A DNA stretch of 64,000 nt from JANXUC01 sp964619065 (GCA_964619065.1 CAZUCC010000004.1:1-64000), one strand, 5' to 3'. Positions 35,743-44,521 are shown, counted from the first letter of the stretch. Notes: generated by a model from the letters alone, not told the origin. Translations and numbers: made by a program.

Positions 35743-37452
35743 TCAGGAAATTTTCTTTACAGCGGCGCAAATGTCGGCATTGCGGAAAACCGCTGGCACG
35801 AAATCCAAGTCGCTCGCTTCCGTCACCGCCAGGCGGATCTGAAACTCGAGCATTTCCAGCGGTACCGGGTTTTGGTAGTCGGTGAAGCAGCTGCGCACAG
35901 CATCGAGCGGGCTACATTGGGACGTGCGCACAAGGCGATATATTTTTACCGCCAGCGTCTCTGCCGCTCCGGGCGTGAGCAATAATGGAACCTGGGGCGC
36001 GATCCCAGCGAAGTCTGTCTCCTGGAGGGTGACTCCCCGTTTTTGGCAGAGCACGCGGATGAGATTGAAACTCTCCTGCGCGGTGGTCGTGGGGAACAGC
36101 GGTATCTTCACGTCGATGCGGCCGGGACGCTTCAAGTCCACTTCGATGAGGTCGGGGCGGCTGGAGGCGAGAATCCAAATCAGCTTTCCCCGGCTCGTGC
36201 TGCTGCCCATTTCTTCGGCGAGCATGGAATAGATGCGGCCCGAAATGCCAGAATCGCCACTGCTGGAGTCGCGGCGCCCGATCGCCTGATCCGCCTCGTC
36301 CACGAAAACGTAGCAGCGGCCGAGAGCTTGCAGTAAGCGGAAGATGCGCTCCAGGTTTCCTTCCGTGCTGCCTACCCACTTGTCGCGAAAGTTCTTCAGC
36401 TTGACCACCGGCACACGAGCTTCTCCGGCCAGACACTCCACCATGTAGGTCTTGCCTGTACCAACAGGGCCGCATAACAAATATCCCTTGGGAAGTGCCG
36501 CAACATCGCTCTTCTGCCAGAGTGCGATGTCTTGACGGAGCCAGGCCTTGACCTTTTCTTGCCCGGAGATGTCATCCAGAGTCCGGCTGGACTCGAGGAA
36601 TTCGATCAAACCGTTGCAATCGTTTTCCACCAGCTGCTTCTTCAGCTTCACGAGATCATTCGGTTCCAAGGATTCGCGGGAATGCTCGCGGGTCTTGAGC
36701 AGGGTTTCGACCGCACCTAAGGTGGAACCAGCGAGTTGCTGGGCGACCTCCGGCAGCTGCCCGGAATACTCCCGCAAGGCGCAAGGGTAGCTCGGGCTGA
36801 GAAATTGGAATGCTTGCGCCAGATCATCCGGCGATGGCAGTGCGATCTTGATCCGCGCGGCGAGGGGACTGTTCACAATGAGGGGATGCAGATCGTTCAG
36901 GTTTTCCGTAATCAGAAATGTCGCCAGCGAGTGTCCGGCCAGCAGGCTTTCGCTCGACCAATCGCGGATCAGGCTGGCCAAGGCATTCAGATCGTAGTCG
37001 AATCCGCCCTGCACTGCCGGAGCCAGCAAGTCCGCGCTCTTAATGATGCAACCCACCTGCACGCGTTCACGGTTCAAGCGGGCCAGATTCGCGGTGTAGC
37101 GAAAATATTGCGTCAGCGTCTCGATTGCAGCCCTGGGGGCCTTGGGCAAGTTCGGTTCCTGTTGCAGATGTGGCCAGCGCGAGAAAATTTCCCCGCCTTT
37201 TTCGACGCGGATGCCGTTGCCAATGTCATAGCTCAGCACTACGTTGAATTGCGGCAGCAGAACTTGCAGCAGAAAATCCGGTAACACGCCCAGGTGCGGC
37301 CTCGGGGAAGGTATTACGAGTTGGTCGTTGACGTTGCCAAAGATGATGAACTGGCTGGCAGCGCTGCTTTCATAGAGCTGGATGGCATCGAGCGCCCATT
37401 GCGGCAGCTTCGGACGGCGGTTTTCTGGCGGGATCGTTGCCGACGTCGCCAT
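35743..37452 (-). CDS. AAA+ ATPase of the PspA/VWA operon
   Basis: A 569-residue protein. The C-terminal half is a classical AAA+ module: Walker A GPVGTGKT (about residue 327), Walker B VFVDEAD (about 380), and an arginine-finger region RPGRIDVKIPLF. The N-terminal 280 residues form an additional domain (LYESSAASQFIIFGNVNDQL; LLPQFNVVLSYDIGNGIRVE), resembling the N-part of Ycf46-like ATPases. The final 100 residues are helical. ATG at 37452 overlaps the preceding stop (TGATG); a GTG at 37455 is also possible. With a PspA/ESCRT-III-type protein two genes upstream it could act as the disassembly motor, as Vps4 does for ESCRT-III. This role is inferred. Confidence 0.82.
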   Translation of the reverse strand: MATSATIPPENRRPKLPQWALDAIQLYESSAASQFIIFGNVNDQLVIPSPRPHLGVLPDFLLQVLLPQFNVVLSYDIGNGIRVEKGGEIFSRWPHLQQEPNLPKAPRAAIETLTQYFRYTANLARLNRERVQVGCIIKSADLLAPAVQGGFDYDLNALASLIRDWSSESLLAGHSLATFLITENLNDLHPLIVNSPLAARIKIALPSPDDLAQAFQFLSPSYPCALREYSGQLPEVAQQLAGSTLGAVETLLKTREHSRESLEPNDLVKLKKQLVENDCNGLIEFLESSRTLDDISGQEKVKAWLRQDIALWQKSDVAALPKGYLLCGPVGTGKTYMVECLAGEARVPVVKLKNFRDKWVGSTEGNLERIFRLLQALGRCYVFVDEADQAIGRRDSSSGDSGISGRIYSMLAEEMGSSTSRGKLIWILASSRPDLIEVDLKRPGRIDVKIPLFPTTTAQESFNLIRVLCQKRGVTLQETDFAGIAPQVPLLLTPGAAETLAVKIYRLVRTSQCSPLDAVRSCFTDYQNPVPLEMLEFQIRLAVTEASDLDFVPAVFRNADICAAVKKIS

Positions 37453-38276
37453 CACGCCGTCTCCTTCGGAGCTTTTATCTTTTGCCCGCCGTAGGTCTGC
37501 TCCAGGTCGCTGACGGCAGATTCATCTTCTCCGAAAACCGATCCACCGAGCAGGTCGCTGGCGAGTTCAATGTCCGCGGAGATCGTCTGCGGCTTACCCT
37601 GCATGCTCGCATTCTCCAAGAGGAGGTCGGCCTGGTTATCGATTCGCGTCAGGTCGCTCTCAATTTCGGCAAGCGTTTGCCCTTTCCTTACGATGTTGGC
37701 AAGCCGTTTTTTCAGGATAGCGCGCGTTGCAGTCTTGGACTGGCGCAGGGATTCGGTTTCCTCACCATCGCGGAGATCGTTGTCGATCTCCTGAATCTTT
37801 TTATCCAGACTTTGTTCCGTATCGCTGTTCATCGGATTTTGCAGATGATGCCGCGCCACTAACAGTTTGAGATACACCCACTGCAGGCTTTGCAGGGCTT
37901 GATTGCTGCTGTCCAGAACGTACTCCTCGGCTTGCTGGCTGCGGTAGACCTCAAGAATCTGGTTGCACTTGTCGATCATGGCAGAAAGGCGTTGGCGCGC
38001 GGAGGGCTCCAGCACTTTCACAAGCGCCAGACGTTTCTGCGCGGCGTCTCCCTGCGAGAGTTGAAGAGACTGTGCCTCCACTACTTTTTGAAAGCGGGGA
38101 TTGAACGCCAGCGCGGGCAAAACAGTTGCCTCAATCGCCAGACCCAAGAACCAAAACGCCGGTTGCGCAAACCCGAGGATGGCAAAGGCGGCTGCGCCAA
38201 GGGCATTGACCGGGATGCGGCCGAGGCCCGGCACGTCCACACCCACAAGAAACGCGGACTTGAGATAGCGCCACAC
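37452..38276 (-). CDS. Membrane-anchored coiled-coil hypothetical protein
   Basis: A 274-residue protein read from a GTG at 38276, 30 bases after the PspA gene stop. Residues about 20-60 are hydrophobic (ALGAAAFAILGFAQPAFWFL, GLAIEATVLPALAF), suggesting a membrane hairpin. From residue 75 on it is a long helical region (SARQRLSAMIDKCNQILEVY, NDLRDGEETESLRQSKTATR), ending in an acidic tail. No known domain is recognised. Its stop overlaps the AAA ATPase start, so the two products are probably made in a fixed ratio. It may link the PspA-like polymer and the ATPase to the membrane. Confidence 0.72.
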   Translation of the reverse strand: MWRYLKSAFLVGVDVPGLGRIPVNALGAAAFAILGFAQPAFWFLGLAIEATVLPALAFNPRFQKVVEAQSLQLSQGDAAQKRLALVKVLEPSARQRLSAMIDKCNQILEVYRSQQAEEYVLDSSNQALQSLQWVYLKLLVARHHLQNPMNSDTEQSLDKKIQEIDNDLRDGEETESLRQSKTATRAILKKRLANIVRKGQTLAEIESDLTRIDNQADLLLENASMQGKPQTISADIELASDLLGGSVFGEDESAVSDLEQTYGGQKIKAPKETA

Positions 38277-38306
38277 GCTGGAATCTGCACGGACGGAAAA
38301 TCCGGC

Positions 38307-39068
38307 TTAGGCCTTCTCCATGCTCGGGCCAGCCGGGCCCATGGATTTGGTCGCACTCGTCTCTGGTGCCGCCGTGTATGGGGCCGGATCCAAAGCGATC
38401 CCTTCTTTAGCGGCGAAGTCAGCAAGCGCCTGGTCTGCCAGGGCCTTCTGTTCCGATTCCTTGATCTGAATTCCCGAAGTATCCATGCTGTCGCGAGCAA
38501 CACGAGCGCGGCCCGCCGCTTTCGAGCGCTCTTCTTCCACGATGGTGGAGAGCCGGTCCAAGGTCTCGCCGGAACTGCCAATACTGGTGATCATGCCGGA
38601 CGCCATTTCGGTAAGTTCCGCCATCGCCCGTTTCATTTTCAGATCGTTAATTCCGGATTTCAGACCTTCAATCTTGGTCCGCGCGGTGGAGATGGCAACA
38701 TCGCGAGCCTTCACCAGGTCTTTGTAGGTTTTTTCCGCCTGCTCCAGCTGCCCACGATTCTCGTCAAGCTCGCGGTCCACCGTCTGTAGGCGCAGAGCAT
38801 ACTGTGCCGCCGCATCGCGGTTCCCGGCACGCAGGTTGGCTGTGGCCTTCGCGCGCAGGTCGCGTTGTTCGTTTTCCAGTTGCTTCACCTGAGAGATCAG
38901 CCGCTCGCAAAGACCGGCATGGGTGGCGAGTCCGGTATTGTACTGGCCAATCTGCTTGCGCAGGTTTTCCTGCTCGACCTCCAGCAAAGCCTCCGGATTC
39001 TGGCGCTCCAAACCGGAGATGAAGAGGCTAAAGAAGCCGCGGATAAGGTTCGAGAACCGTTGAAACAT
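38307..39068 (-). CDS. PspA/IM30 family protein
   Basis: A 253-residue helical protein. It starts MFQRFSNLIRGFFSLFISGL, an amphipathic helix expected to bind membrane. Long coiled-coil helices follow (LLEVEQENLRKQIGQYNTGL, LKSGINDLKMKRAMAELTEM), the PspA/IM30/Vipp1 pattern. These proteins are bacterial ESCRT-III superfamily members that polymerise on stressed membranes. The C-terminal 50 residues (Ala/Pro-rich) differ from standard PspA. No PspF or PspBC genes are adjacent; the partners here are a membrane coiled-coil protein, an AAA ATPase and two solute-binding proteins. Confidence 0.82.
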   Translation of the reverse strand: MFQRFSNLIRGFFSLFISGLERQNPEALLEVEQENLRKQIGQYNTGLATHAGLCERLISQVKQLENEQRDLRAKATANLRAGNRDAAAQYALRLQTVDRELDENRGQLEQAEKTYKDLVKARDVAISTARTKIEGLKSGINDLKMKRAMAELTEMASGMITSIGSSGETLDRLSTIVEEERSKAAGRARVARDSMDTSGIQIKESEQKALADQALADFAAKEGIALDPAPYTAAPETSATKSMGPAGPSMEKA

Positions 39069-39118
39069 CGGGTGACGCTCCCTTTGTGGCGAGTGAAAAC
39101 TCTGCTACAGCTTACTAC

Positions 39119-40321
39119 TTAGCGGCTGCCCTGCGTACGCTGCCAGCTGGCGAGAAGATTATTCACGACTTCGGCCTTGGGTGGCTCGCAAATTTTTTGC
39201 AAATCGACCTGCACCCCGTTTCCCGCATAAAGTACAAAAGGACTGTCGGCGAACTTGACGGGCACGTTCGGGTTCGCCGGCCGAAATCCATGGGTTAACG
39301 ACTGCTTTTGGATGGGCTCGGTCAGCAAAAACGTGAGAAAAGCATCCGCCGCTTTTCGTTGATCGGGCGTGCTCCAGGGCGCGTTGACGATGTAGTAGGG
39401 GTTCTCGTTCCAAGCGTTGTATTCGGGATAGACGACCCGGAGTTGTCCCCACCGCCCTTCGGCATTTTTCAGGTAGTCAATGGCCACGCTCTCATAGACA
39501 TAAAGCGCGTCATACGACGATGGCCCTTTGAGCACCATCTCCCGCATCATGTTGCCGGTGCTGTTCGACATTCCACTGGCGCCGCGTTCCAGCTCTTCGA
39601 GCCACTTCTGAAATCCCACGTCAAGCACGTCTTTGAGAGTCAAGTCCTTGGTCTTGTGGTGGTAGCTATAGGCCGCCAGGATGATGGTCATCAGGCCGGA
39701 ATTGGATTGGTTCGGATGGGTATGGCCAAACTTGAAAAGGCCCCATTCCGGATGGTGCGCGATTTCGTCCCATCCCCCTTTAGCCTGTAGCGCCTGATCG
39801 ACGGTTTGGAGAGACATCGTTTTATACTTCTGGATAAAGGCCTGATAGCGCTCATCCCAGACCACAAACACCATCGGCGTAAGCGCGATCGGCTCTTCCC
39901 GGACAATGGGATTGTCGTTGTACTTGACCTGCCACTCCTGCACGAAGATGTCTTTGTAGGCAGCGCTCGCGGGTGACCACACGTGGATGCGCTGATCGCC
40001 GCCAAGAAGCGCATGCGCCCCCTCCAGCGAACCCATGGGAATCAGGTTGACCTTGATGCGCTTGCCGTCAGAAGTCTTGGCGAACTCCGTTACCGCCCAT
40101 TCCAGCCAGCGCTGCTTCTCCGTGCCATAAGCGATGCCGATTTCTACCGGTGGGCCGCCGCCTAAAAGTGAAGTCGCGCGGCTGGTCGTAGCTTCCAGCG
40201 CCTTCTTGCCGGCGAACATGTAATAGGCCCCGGCAATGCAGGCCATGATGAATAGAAAGATAAAAACCTTGCCCAGGGCTGTAAGCTTGGGGCCATCCGT
40301 CGAACTGGTAATATCTGCCAT
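39119..40321 (-). CDS. Membrane-anchored solute-binding-like protein
   Basis: A 400-residue protein starting MADITSSTDGPKLTALGKVF at ATG 40321; an upstream extension to 40498 mirrors the preceding gene. One membrane helix (about 18-36, FIFLFIMACIAGAYYMFAG) is followed by a type II periplasmic-binding fold (about 60-390; VEIGIAYGTEKQRWLEWAVT, FKFGHTHPNQSNSGLMTIIL, PEYNAWNENPYYIVNAPWST). It is paralogous to the upstream VWA protein, sharing the FKFGHTHP and NSGL motifs. It is anchored rather than free, and no ABC permease is encoded nearby, so it probably senses an external ligand instead of transporting one. Confidence 0.8.
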   Translation of the reverse strand: MADITSSTDGPKLTALGKVFIFLFIMACIAGAYYMFAGKKALEATTSRATSLLGGGPPVEIGIAYGTEKQRWLEWAVTEFAKTSDGKRIKVNLIPMGSLEGAHALLGGDQRIHVWSPASAAYKDIFVQEWQVKYNDNPIVREEPIALTPMVFVVWDERYQAFIQKYKTMSLQTVDQALQAKGGWDEIAHHPEWGLFKFGHTHPNQSNSGLMTIILAAYSYHHKTKDLTLKDVLDVGFQKWLEELERGASGMSNSTGNMMREMVLKGPSSYDALYVYESVAIDYLKNAEGRWGQLRVVYPEYNAWNENPYYIVNAPWSTPDQRKAADAFLTFLLTEPIQKQSLTHGFRPANPNVPVKFADSPFVLYAGNGVQVDLQKICEPPKAEVVNNLLASWQRTQGSR

Positions 40322-40334
40322 TGTTTTTTGTGGA

Positions 40335-42062
40335 TCAGAAGAAGGTGGAAATGTCCTTAAAGACGCCGACGATATTCTGCGGCGTTCCTTCATAGCTCTT
40401 CGCCTGTGTGGTTTCGGCAATCTGCCCCAAAATATCTTTTTTGGCATCTTTGCCGTAGGCGATGGTGAAAACGTGGATCTTGTGTGTTTCCCCGTCAAAT
40501 CGGATGTGGTCCATCAACTCGTTGAGGTGCATTTTGCTTTCAGTATCTTCGCCATCCGTCAGCACGACGATGGAGAGAATACTGTCCCCTTCCCCTTCGT
40601 GGCTGTGAGAAGCCAAATATTGATTGGCCGTGTCGATGGAGTCGTAGAGGGCTGTTCCGCCCTGCGCGAACAGCGAGTCGATCTTCTGTAGAAGCTCATC
40701 TTTGCCGGTCTTGATGGGGATGTCCTGGCTCGCCCAGTTAATGTTGTTGTTAAATGGCAATAAAGAAAGCCTGTCGCCGTCGGAAAGCAGATTCACCAAT
40801 TGCTTGGCGCCCTCGCGAGCGCTCTGGATCTTGCCATTGTCGTTCATGCTGCCCGAGGTATCCATCACCAGAACGACATTCGCAGCTTTCTTTTTCTGCT
40901 GCCATAGATTCAGAATGCTATCGATGACTGGGACCGAGGGAACTTCCAGCGTGGTTTTCGGCTCCTTGGGATCGACTCCGTGGGATTCATCAATCGGCGA
41001 CGCCAACGGCACGTCCACGGCCCCTGGCCGGAATCCATAAGTGATTGCCTTTTCCTGCTGCGGCCGCTGCAATAAATATTGGATGTAAGTCTTGGCGGCC
41101 TCGCGATGTTCCGGGGTTACCCAGTCGCGTTCTACGATGCCAATCGGATGATCGCTCCAGAACGTGCCTTCCTGGGGATAAATTGCGACCACGGGGAAGG
41201 GAAGATTGCTCTGCGAGTACGATTCAATGACCATATTCTCATAGAGGACTGCCGCTGAAAGGTACTGCGGCCCGGTCGAGAACATCTGACGTCCAAAGAA
41301 TCCAGTGGAACTGCCGTAATGCACCACCGATTTTTCAATTCCCGAGAGGAAATCGGCAGTATGCGGTTTGTTCACATCCGCGACTGTTAGCCCGGCCGTC
41401 TTTCCAGATGCCGCATAGACCTCGGCAAAAAGAGAAATCAGACCACTATTGCTGAATTGCGGGTGGGTGTGTCCAAACTTGAATCGCCCCCACTGCGGGT
41501 AGCCGTGGGCCTCCCAGCCTTTCTGGCTGCGCGCCATCGCCAGGATGTCGGACCAGCCAATCGGCTTCTTGCCCCACCCCAGGGCCTCTGCCATTGGCTT
41601 CCACATGGCGATCACCACCGGCGAGAGCACGAGGTTATCGGTGTTGCCAATCAGATCCTTACCGGTCTTGCTTTGTGACTGCGCATTCCCGAGCTTGATA
41701 AAGGCAGACGACGCGGGGCTGATGATGTGCGGCTGCCGGCGGCCATCCAAAACTTCGTCAATTGCCTCGCCGGAGCCCATGGGAAAGGCGCGGACGTAGA
41801 TTCGTTTTCCGCTGCTGGTTCGATGATCGGCCCGGTTAAAGGCGTCCGTGACCTCGTGAATCCACTTTTCTTTCTCCGACCCGTAGGTAAACGTCAGCTC
41901 GAGCCTATCCGCTGAAGGCGCTCCAGAGTCGTCCCCTGAAGACGGCTTGGATTTGCAGGCGGGCAGAAGGAAAATCAAAAAGAAAATAGCCAACACCGAA
42001 ACAATGCGGGCGCGGCGATGGATGATGGGAGAACTTCCTGACAGCATCCGGGTTAAGTTCAT
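40335..42062 (-). CDS. Lipoprotein with solute-binding and VWA domains
   Basis: A 575-residue exported protein. The N-terminal signal ends in a lipobox (FLLPAC, then KSKPSSGDD), so it is probably lipid-anchored. A solute-binding domain spans about 50-350 (LTFTYGSEKEKWIHEVTDAF, FKFGHTHPQFSNSGLISLF). A von Willebrand factor A domain spans about 390-570 with a complete MIDAS: DTSGS, GGTALYD and LTDGED. VWA domains bind protein partners through a metal ion. It is the first gene of the operon with its VWA-less paralogue, PspA-like, membrane and AAA ATPase genes. It may transmit an external or periplasmic signal to the PspA module. Confidence 0.83.
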   Translation of the reverse strand: MNLTRMLSGSSPIIHRRARIVSVLAIFFLIFLLPACKSKPSSGDDSGAPSADRLELTFTYGSEKEKWIHEVTDAFNRADHRTSSGKRIYVRAFPMGSGEAIDEVLDGRRQPHIISPASSAFIKLGNAQSQSKTGKDLIGNTDNLVLSPVVIAMWKPMAEALGWGKKPIGWSDILAMARSQKGWEAHGYPQWGRFKFGHTHPQFSNSGLISLFAEVYAASGKTAGLTVADVNKPHTADFLSGIEKSVVHYGSSTGFFGRQMFSTGPQYLSAAVLYENMVIESYSQSNLPFPVVAIYPQEGTFWSDHPIGIVERDWVTPEHREAAKTYIQYLLQRPQQEKAITYGFRPGAVDVPLASPIDESHGVDPKEPKTTLEVPSVPVIDSILNLWQQKKKAANVVLVMDTSGSMNDNGKIQSAREGAKQLVNLLSDGDRLSLLPFNNNINWASQDIPIKTGKDELLQKIDSLFAQGGTALYDSIDTANQYLASHSHEGEGDSILSIVVLTDGEDTESKMHLNELMDHIRFDGETHKIHVFTIAYGKDAKKDILGQIAETTQAKSYEGTPQNIVGVFKDISTFF

Positions 42063-42249
42063 AGGGCGTCAACGCATGACGCGAGTATTGTAACGCCTGT
42101 TGCTCATTCTGGCACGGGAAACCCTGTGGCCTCGTTTTGCGACGGTAAAAAATGGATTCGAAGAAGTGCACACCGAATTGACTTCTCTGCCGCTCCGGAC
42201 TATAGTTTGCCCGCTTTTGTTTGCATTTCCCAAAACTCAGGAGCGAGCC

Positions 42250-42702
42250 ATGAAAACGCGAGCTATGCTTTGTGCGGCGGCGCTGCTACTGTCTTTGCCG
42301 ACTTTGGCGCGGGCCGTAAGCGTCGAAGACACGCTGCGCAAACTGGACGCGGAATGGTCCGCGGCGGCGCAGAGCAAGAATCTGGACAAAGCAGTTTCCT
42401 ATTACGCTGAGGACGGCATGGTACTGCCGCCACAGGCCCCGCTGGCGAGCGGCAAGGCCGCCGTGCGCGAAGTGTGGAAAGGCCTGCTCGCCATACCCGG
42501 CGTGGATCTCACGTTCGTTCCCACAAAAATTGGAGTCTCCAAGGCGAAAGACCTGGCCTATGACGTGGGCACCTACACGCTAAAAATGAATGACGCGAAC
42601 GGCAACGCGGTCAGTCAGATTGGGAAGTACGTGGTGGTATGGAAGAAACAGGCCAACGGCGAGTGGAAGGTACAGGCGGATATCTTTAATCCGGACAAGT
42701 AG
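42250..42702 (+). CDS. Secreted SnoaL/DUF4440-like protein
   Basis: A 150-residue protein. ATG 42250 is chosen because CAGGAG lies 6 bases upstream and a signal peptide follows (LCAAALLLSLPTLARAVS). The mature part is a cone-shaped NTF2-like fold of the DUF4440/SnoaL type (LDAEWSAAAQSKNLDKAVSY, YAEDGMVLPPQAP, VVVWKKQANGEWKVQADIFN). Members range from ketosteroid isomerase-like enzymes to ligand-binding proteins; no catalytic residue can be assigned. It is the only plus-strand gene between 10.4 and 61.8 kb and diverges from the VWA operon. Confidence 0.82.
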   Translation: MKTRAMLCAAALLLSLPTLARAVSVEDTLRKLDAEWSAAAQSKNLDKAVSYYAEDGMVLPPQAPLASGKAAVREVWKGLLAIPGVDLTFVPTKIGVSKAKDLAYDVGTYTLKMNDANGNAVSQIGKYVVVWKKQANGEWKVQADIFNPDK

Positions 42703-42832
42703 GCCGGAATGTCTGGGTTTGCACAGCAAAGTCCGCGGTCGCGAACCTGGGGCACCCGGAGATATTATTCCCTTTGTAACTGATCCATATGAAAGTAGTT
42801 ACGAAGTGCTATTTGCGGTCTCTCGAACTCTT

Positions 42833-42872
42833 TTGATTCAAAGTGCTTTTACAGCCTCAATTTCCTCTACAG
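42833..42872. repeat. Dispersed repeat family D, copy 1
   Basis: A 40-base stretch containing GTGCTTTTACAGCCTCAATT that matches 61236-61273 at most positions and 60011-60034 in part. It lies at the 3' end of the small ORF at 42857-43129. Confidence 0.5.
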
Positions 42873-43129
42873 AAAACCCGACCCGAAAACTCTCCTAGTT
42901 CAAACCCAACGCACCCACTCAAGCCAACCACAGGCTTGAGTGGGCCACCCGCCCCGTAGGTTGCCTGGTCGTATTGCTCTTGAAGGGTCCACGATTCCGA
43001 CGGTGCCGGGCAGCCGGCTCCTCCGCTGAATTCCCAGACGTGGACTTGCACGCACGTCTGACCTTGCGCCCAAAGAGGCGTGGACAGGCATCCGATCAGT
43101 AGAAGCAATCCAAATGTTCTTGCGGTCAT
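42857..43129 (-). CDS. Small exported cysteine-containing hypothetical protein
   Basis: A 90-residue protein starting MTARTFGLLLLIGCLSTPLW (signal peptide) with AAGGG close upstream of ATG 43129. Four cysteines remain after the signal (QTCVQVHV, GAGCPAP, LSGCVGF, RVFCRGN). No domain is recognised. Its 3' end contains repeat-derived sequence (repeat D and a GGGCCACCCGCC element), so part of it may be eroded. Confidence 0.45.
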   Translation of the reverse strand: MTARTFGLLLLIGCLSTPLWAQGQTCVQVHVWEFSGGAGCPAPSESWTLQEQYDQATYGAGGPLKPVVGLSGCVGFELGEFSGRVFCRGN

Positions 43130-43339
43130 ACCCTTACCTACCCATCCATCGCGCCCGAAGTCGGCGTTGTGACTATGAAGTTTCGTCCTGTTCGAGTTTC
43201 CTGCCACTTCTTTCTTTGCCAGCTACTCTACAAAAAGCGCCGAGGAAACCCTCGGCTCTCTCTTGCTTCACTGTTGCCCTTGCGGTAGGTGTACACAACT
43301 CTGATGCGTTTCTCATTTTGGCGAGGGACGGTACAGACG

Positions 43340-43612
43340 TTAGGTTGTGCTTTCTCCTTCAGAGTTTTTGTGCCACTTGTCAAGAAACTCTTTTGGTGTA
43401 TCAGGGGGAGCTAGGGACGGATGTTTCCGGTAGATCGGCTCCATCACCTGGAAAAAAAGTAGCCCTAGAACCTGTGCCATTTCTGACTGAAACTCCTCGT
43501 ATTCTTCCACTGAACATTCGTCCTGAACCAGCTTAAGCGAGTCCATCAGCAGGCTATGCCCCTTGTTCACGAGACCCAATGCGTGCTTGGCTATCGCTTC
43601 ATCTCTAATCAT
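43340..43612 (-). CDS. Small hypothetical protein
   Basis: A 90-residue acidic, helix-rich soluble protein (ALGLVNKGHSLLMDSLKLVQ, YEEFQSEMAQVLGLLFFQVM). No domain is recognised. Its size and setting among RHS fragments suit a cytoplasmic immunity-type protein, but nothing proves this. Confidence 0.5.
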   Translation of the reverse strand: MIRDEAIAKHALGLVNKGHSLLMDSLKLVQDECSVEEYEEFQSEMAQVLGLLFFQVMEPIYRKHPSLAPPDTPKEFLDKWHKNSEGESTT

Positions 43613-43804
43613 TGCAGGCTACTCCCTTCAGGCGCATCCAAATGAAACACTTTTTCCATTAACGGGATGGCGGGTTGTAAAAAGGTCGCGGTATTGTATA
43701 GTCGCATCCGGCGTCGTCCATGCACTTTGCAACACATCTCGCGCTGGCTGCGGATCGGTCCGCTGCCAGTCATCACATGACGAAAACTATCCGGAACATC
43801 TTGC

Positions 43805-44212
43805 CTATTTCTCTGGGCCAAGAATCTCAATAGCTCGTGCATCCGCGCAGGACCGAACTTCATCCACAATATCCTTTGGTGGGTAGGCGAGTCCTTCACT
43901 CCCCTTGAGTTTCACCCCTTTCAAAGTTAGCTCATCGAACCATTCAATTCTTGAAGACCGCGGCCGTCTCGCTATTGCCCGACAGAGTTGATTGACTCCG
44001 TGCAGTGCTGCCTTCGCATTCAAAACCTCTTCGGGCATCTTCTGGCGGTTGGTGTTAAACAACACGCTGAAATTCCAAGCGCCCTGTGCGTCTTGCCAGC
44101 TATAAAGTTCGTAGACCGCGACTACGCCACCAACCGCGGTATTTGGCCGTTGCTTTGCAGAAACTGACACCACAGACCCACATATCACCAAGATTACAAA
44201 TAAATGTTTCAT
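43805..44212 (-). CDS. Small exported hypothetical protein behind an RHS fragment
   Basis: A 135-residue protein with a signal peptide (MKHLFVILVICGSVVSVSAK) and a mature part without recognised domain (VYELYSWQDAQGAWNFSVLF; three cysteines overall in the mature part or signal region). Its ATG at 44212 overlaps the stop of the RHS-core fragment as ATGA, the same coupling seen between the large RHS gene and its downstream membrane protein. This suggests an orphan partner (possibly immunity) left after an RHS C-terminus was lost. Confidence 0.55.
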   Translation of the reverse strand: MKHLFVILVICGSVVSVSAKQRPNTAVGGVVAVYELYSWQDAQGAWNFSVLFNTNRQKMPEEVLNAKAALHGVNQLCRAIARRPRSSRIEWFDELTLKGVKLKGSEGLAYPPKDIVDEVRSCADARAIEILGPEK

Positions 44213-44406
44213 TCCTGCCCCCGAATTCCTCCGAGTGAGCTTGCGTAGTGACGAGCAACAAAATCGTCCAGTCCAGATTCGGCATCGCGTTCTTTGCCGG
44301 TGAACTTGTTGATGTCGCCTGTACCTCCACTGGAGGGAACGAGCTCACCGTAGGGGTAGTAGTCATCCGATTCCCGCACGCTCTGATCCAGCCGGGTCAG
44401 CGTGGC
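44209..44406 (-). pseudogene. RHS repeat-associated core fragment
   Basis: About 65 residues that match only the RHS core: DDYYPYGELVPSSGGTGDIN, then KFTGKERDAESGLDDFVARH. An intact core would continue through a DPxG motif into a variable toxin, but here the frame stops soon after YASSLGG. The upstream side switches at about 44407 into repeat family B. It is thus a severed piece of an RHS gene. The frame is formally open from 44460, the extra codons coming from the repeat. Confidence 0.75.
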
Positions 44407-44462
44407 ATTGCAGCTGGAGAATGCACCGAGACTCATGCGCCTATCATTTTGGCGAGGCACAC
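44407..44462. repeat. Dispersed repeat family B, copy 1
   Basis: About 55 bases including GGAGAATGCACCGAGACTCA and CTATCATTTTGGCGAGGCAC. Further copies occur at 44958-45092, 59966-60006, 61345-61474 and 61480-61593. This copy abuts the RHS core fragment. Confidence 0.7.
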
Positions 44463-44521
44463 CTATTCCCGCCTAGAACTGGATCGCTTTCTGCACCAGC
44501 GAAAAAATCCTGAGGGAAGAC

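Noticed and set aside
35432..35842. Plus-strand basic ORF of 136 codons
   Set aside because: It runs into the 3' end of the AAA ATPase gene on the other strand, and has no domain or clear ribosome-binding site.
43609..43899. Minus-strand 96-codon ORF
   Set aside because: It overlaps the end of the better-supported gene at 43805-44212, has no domain and its composition looks non-coding.
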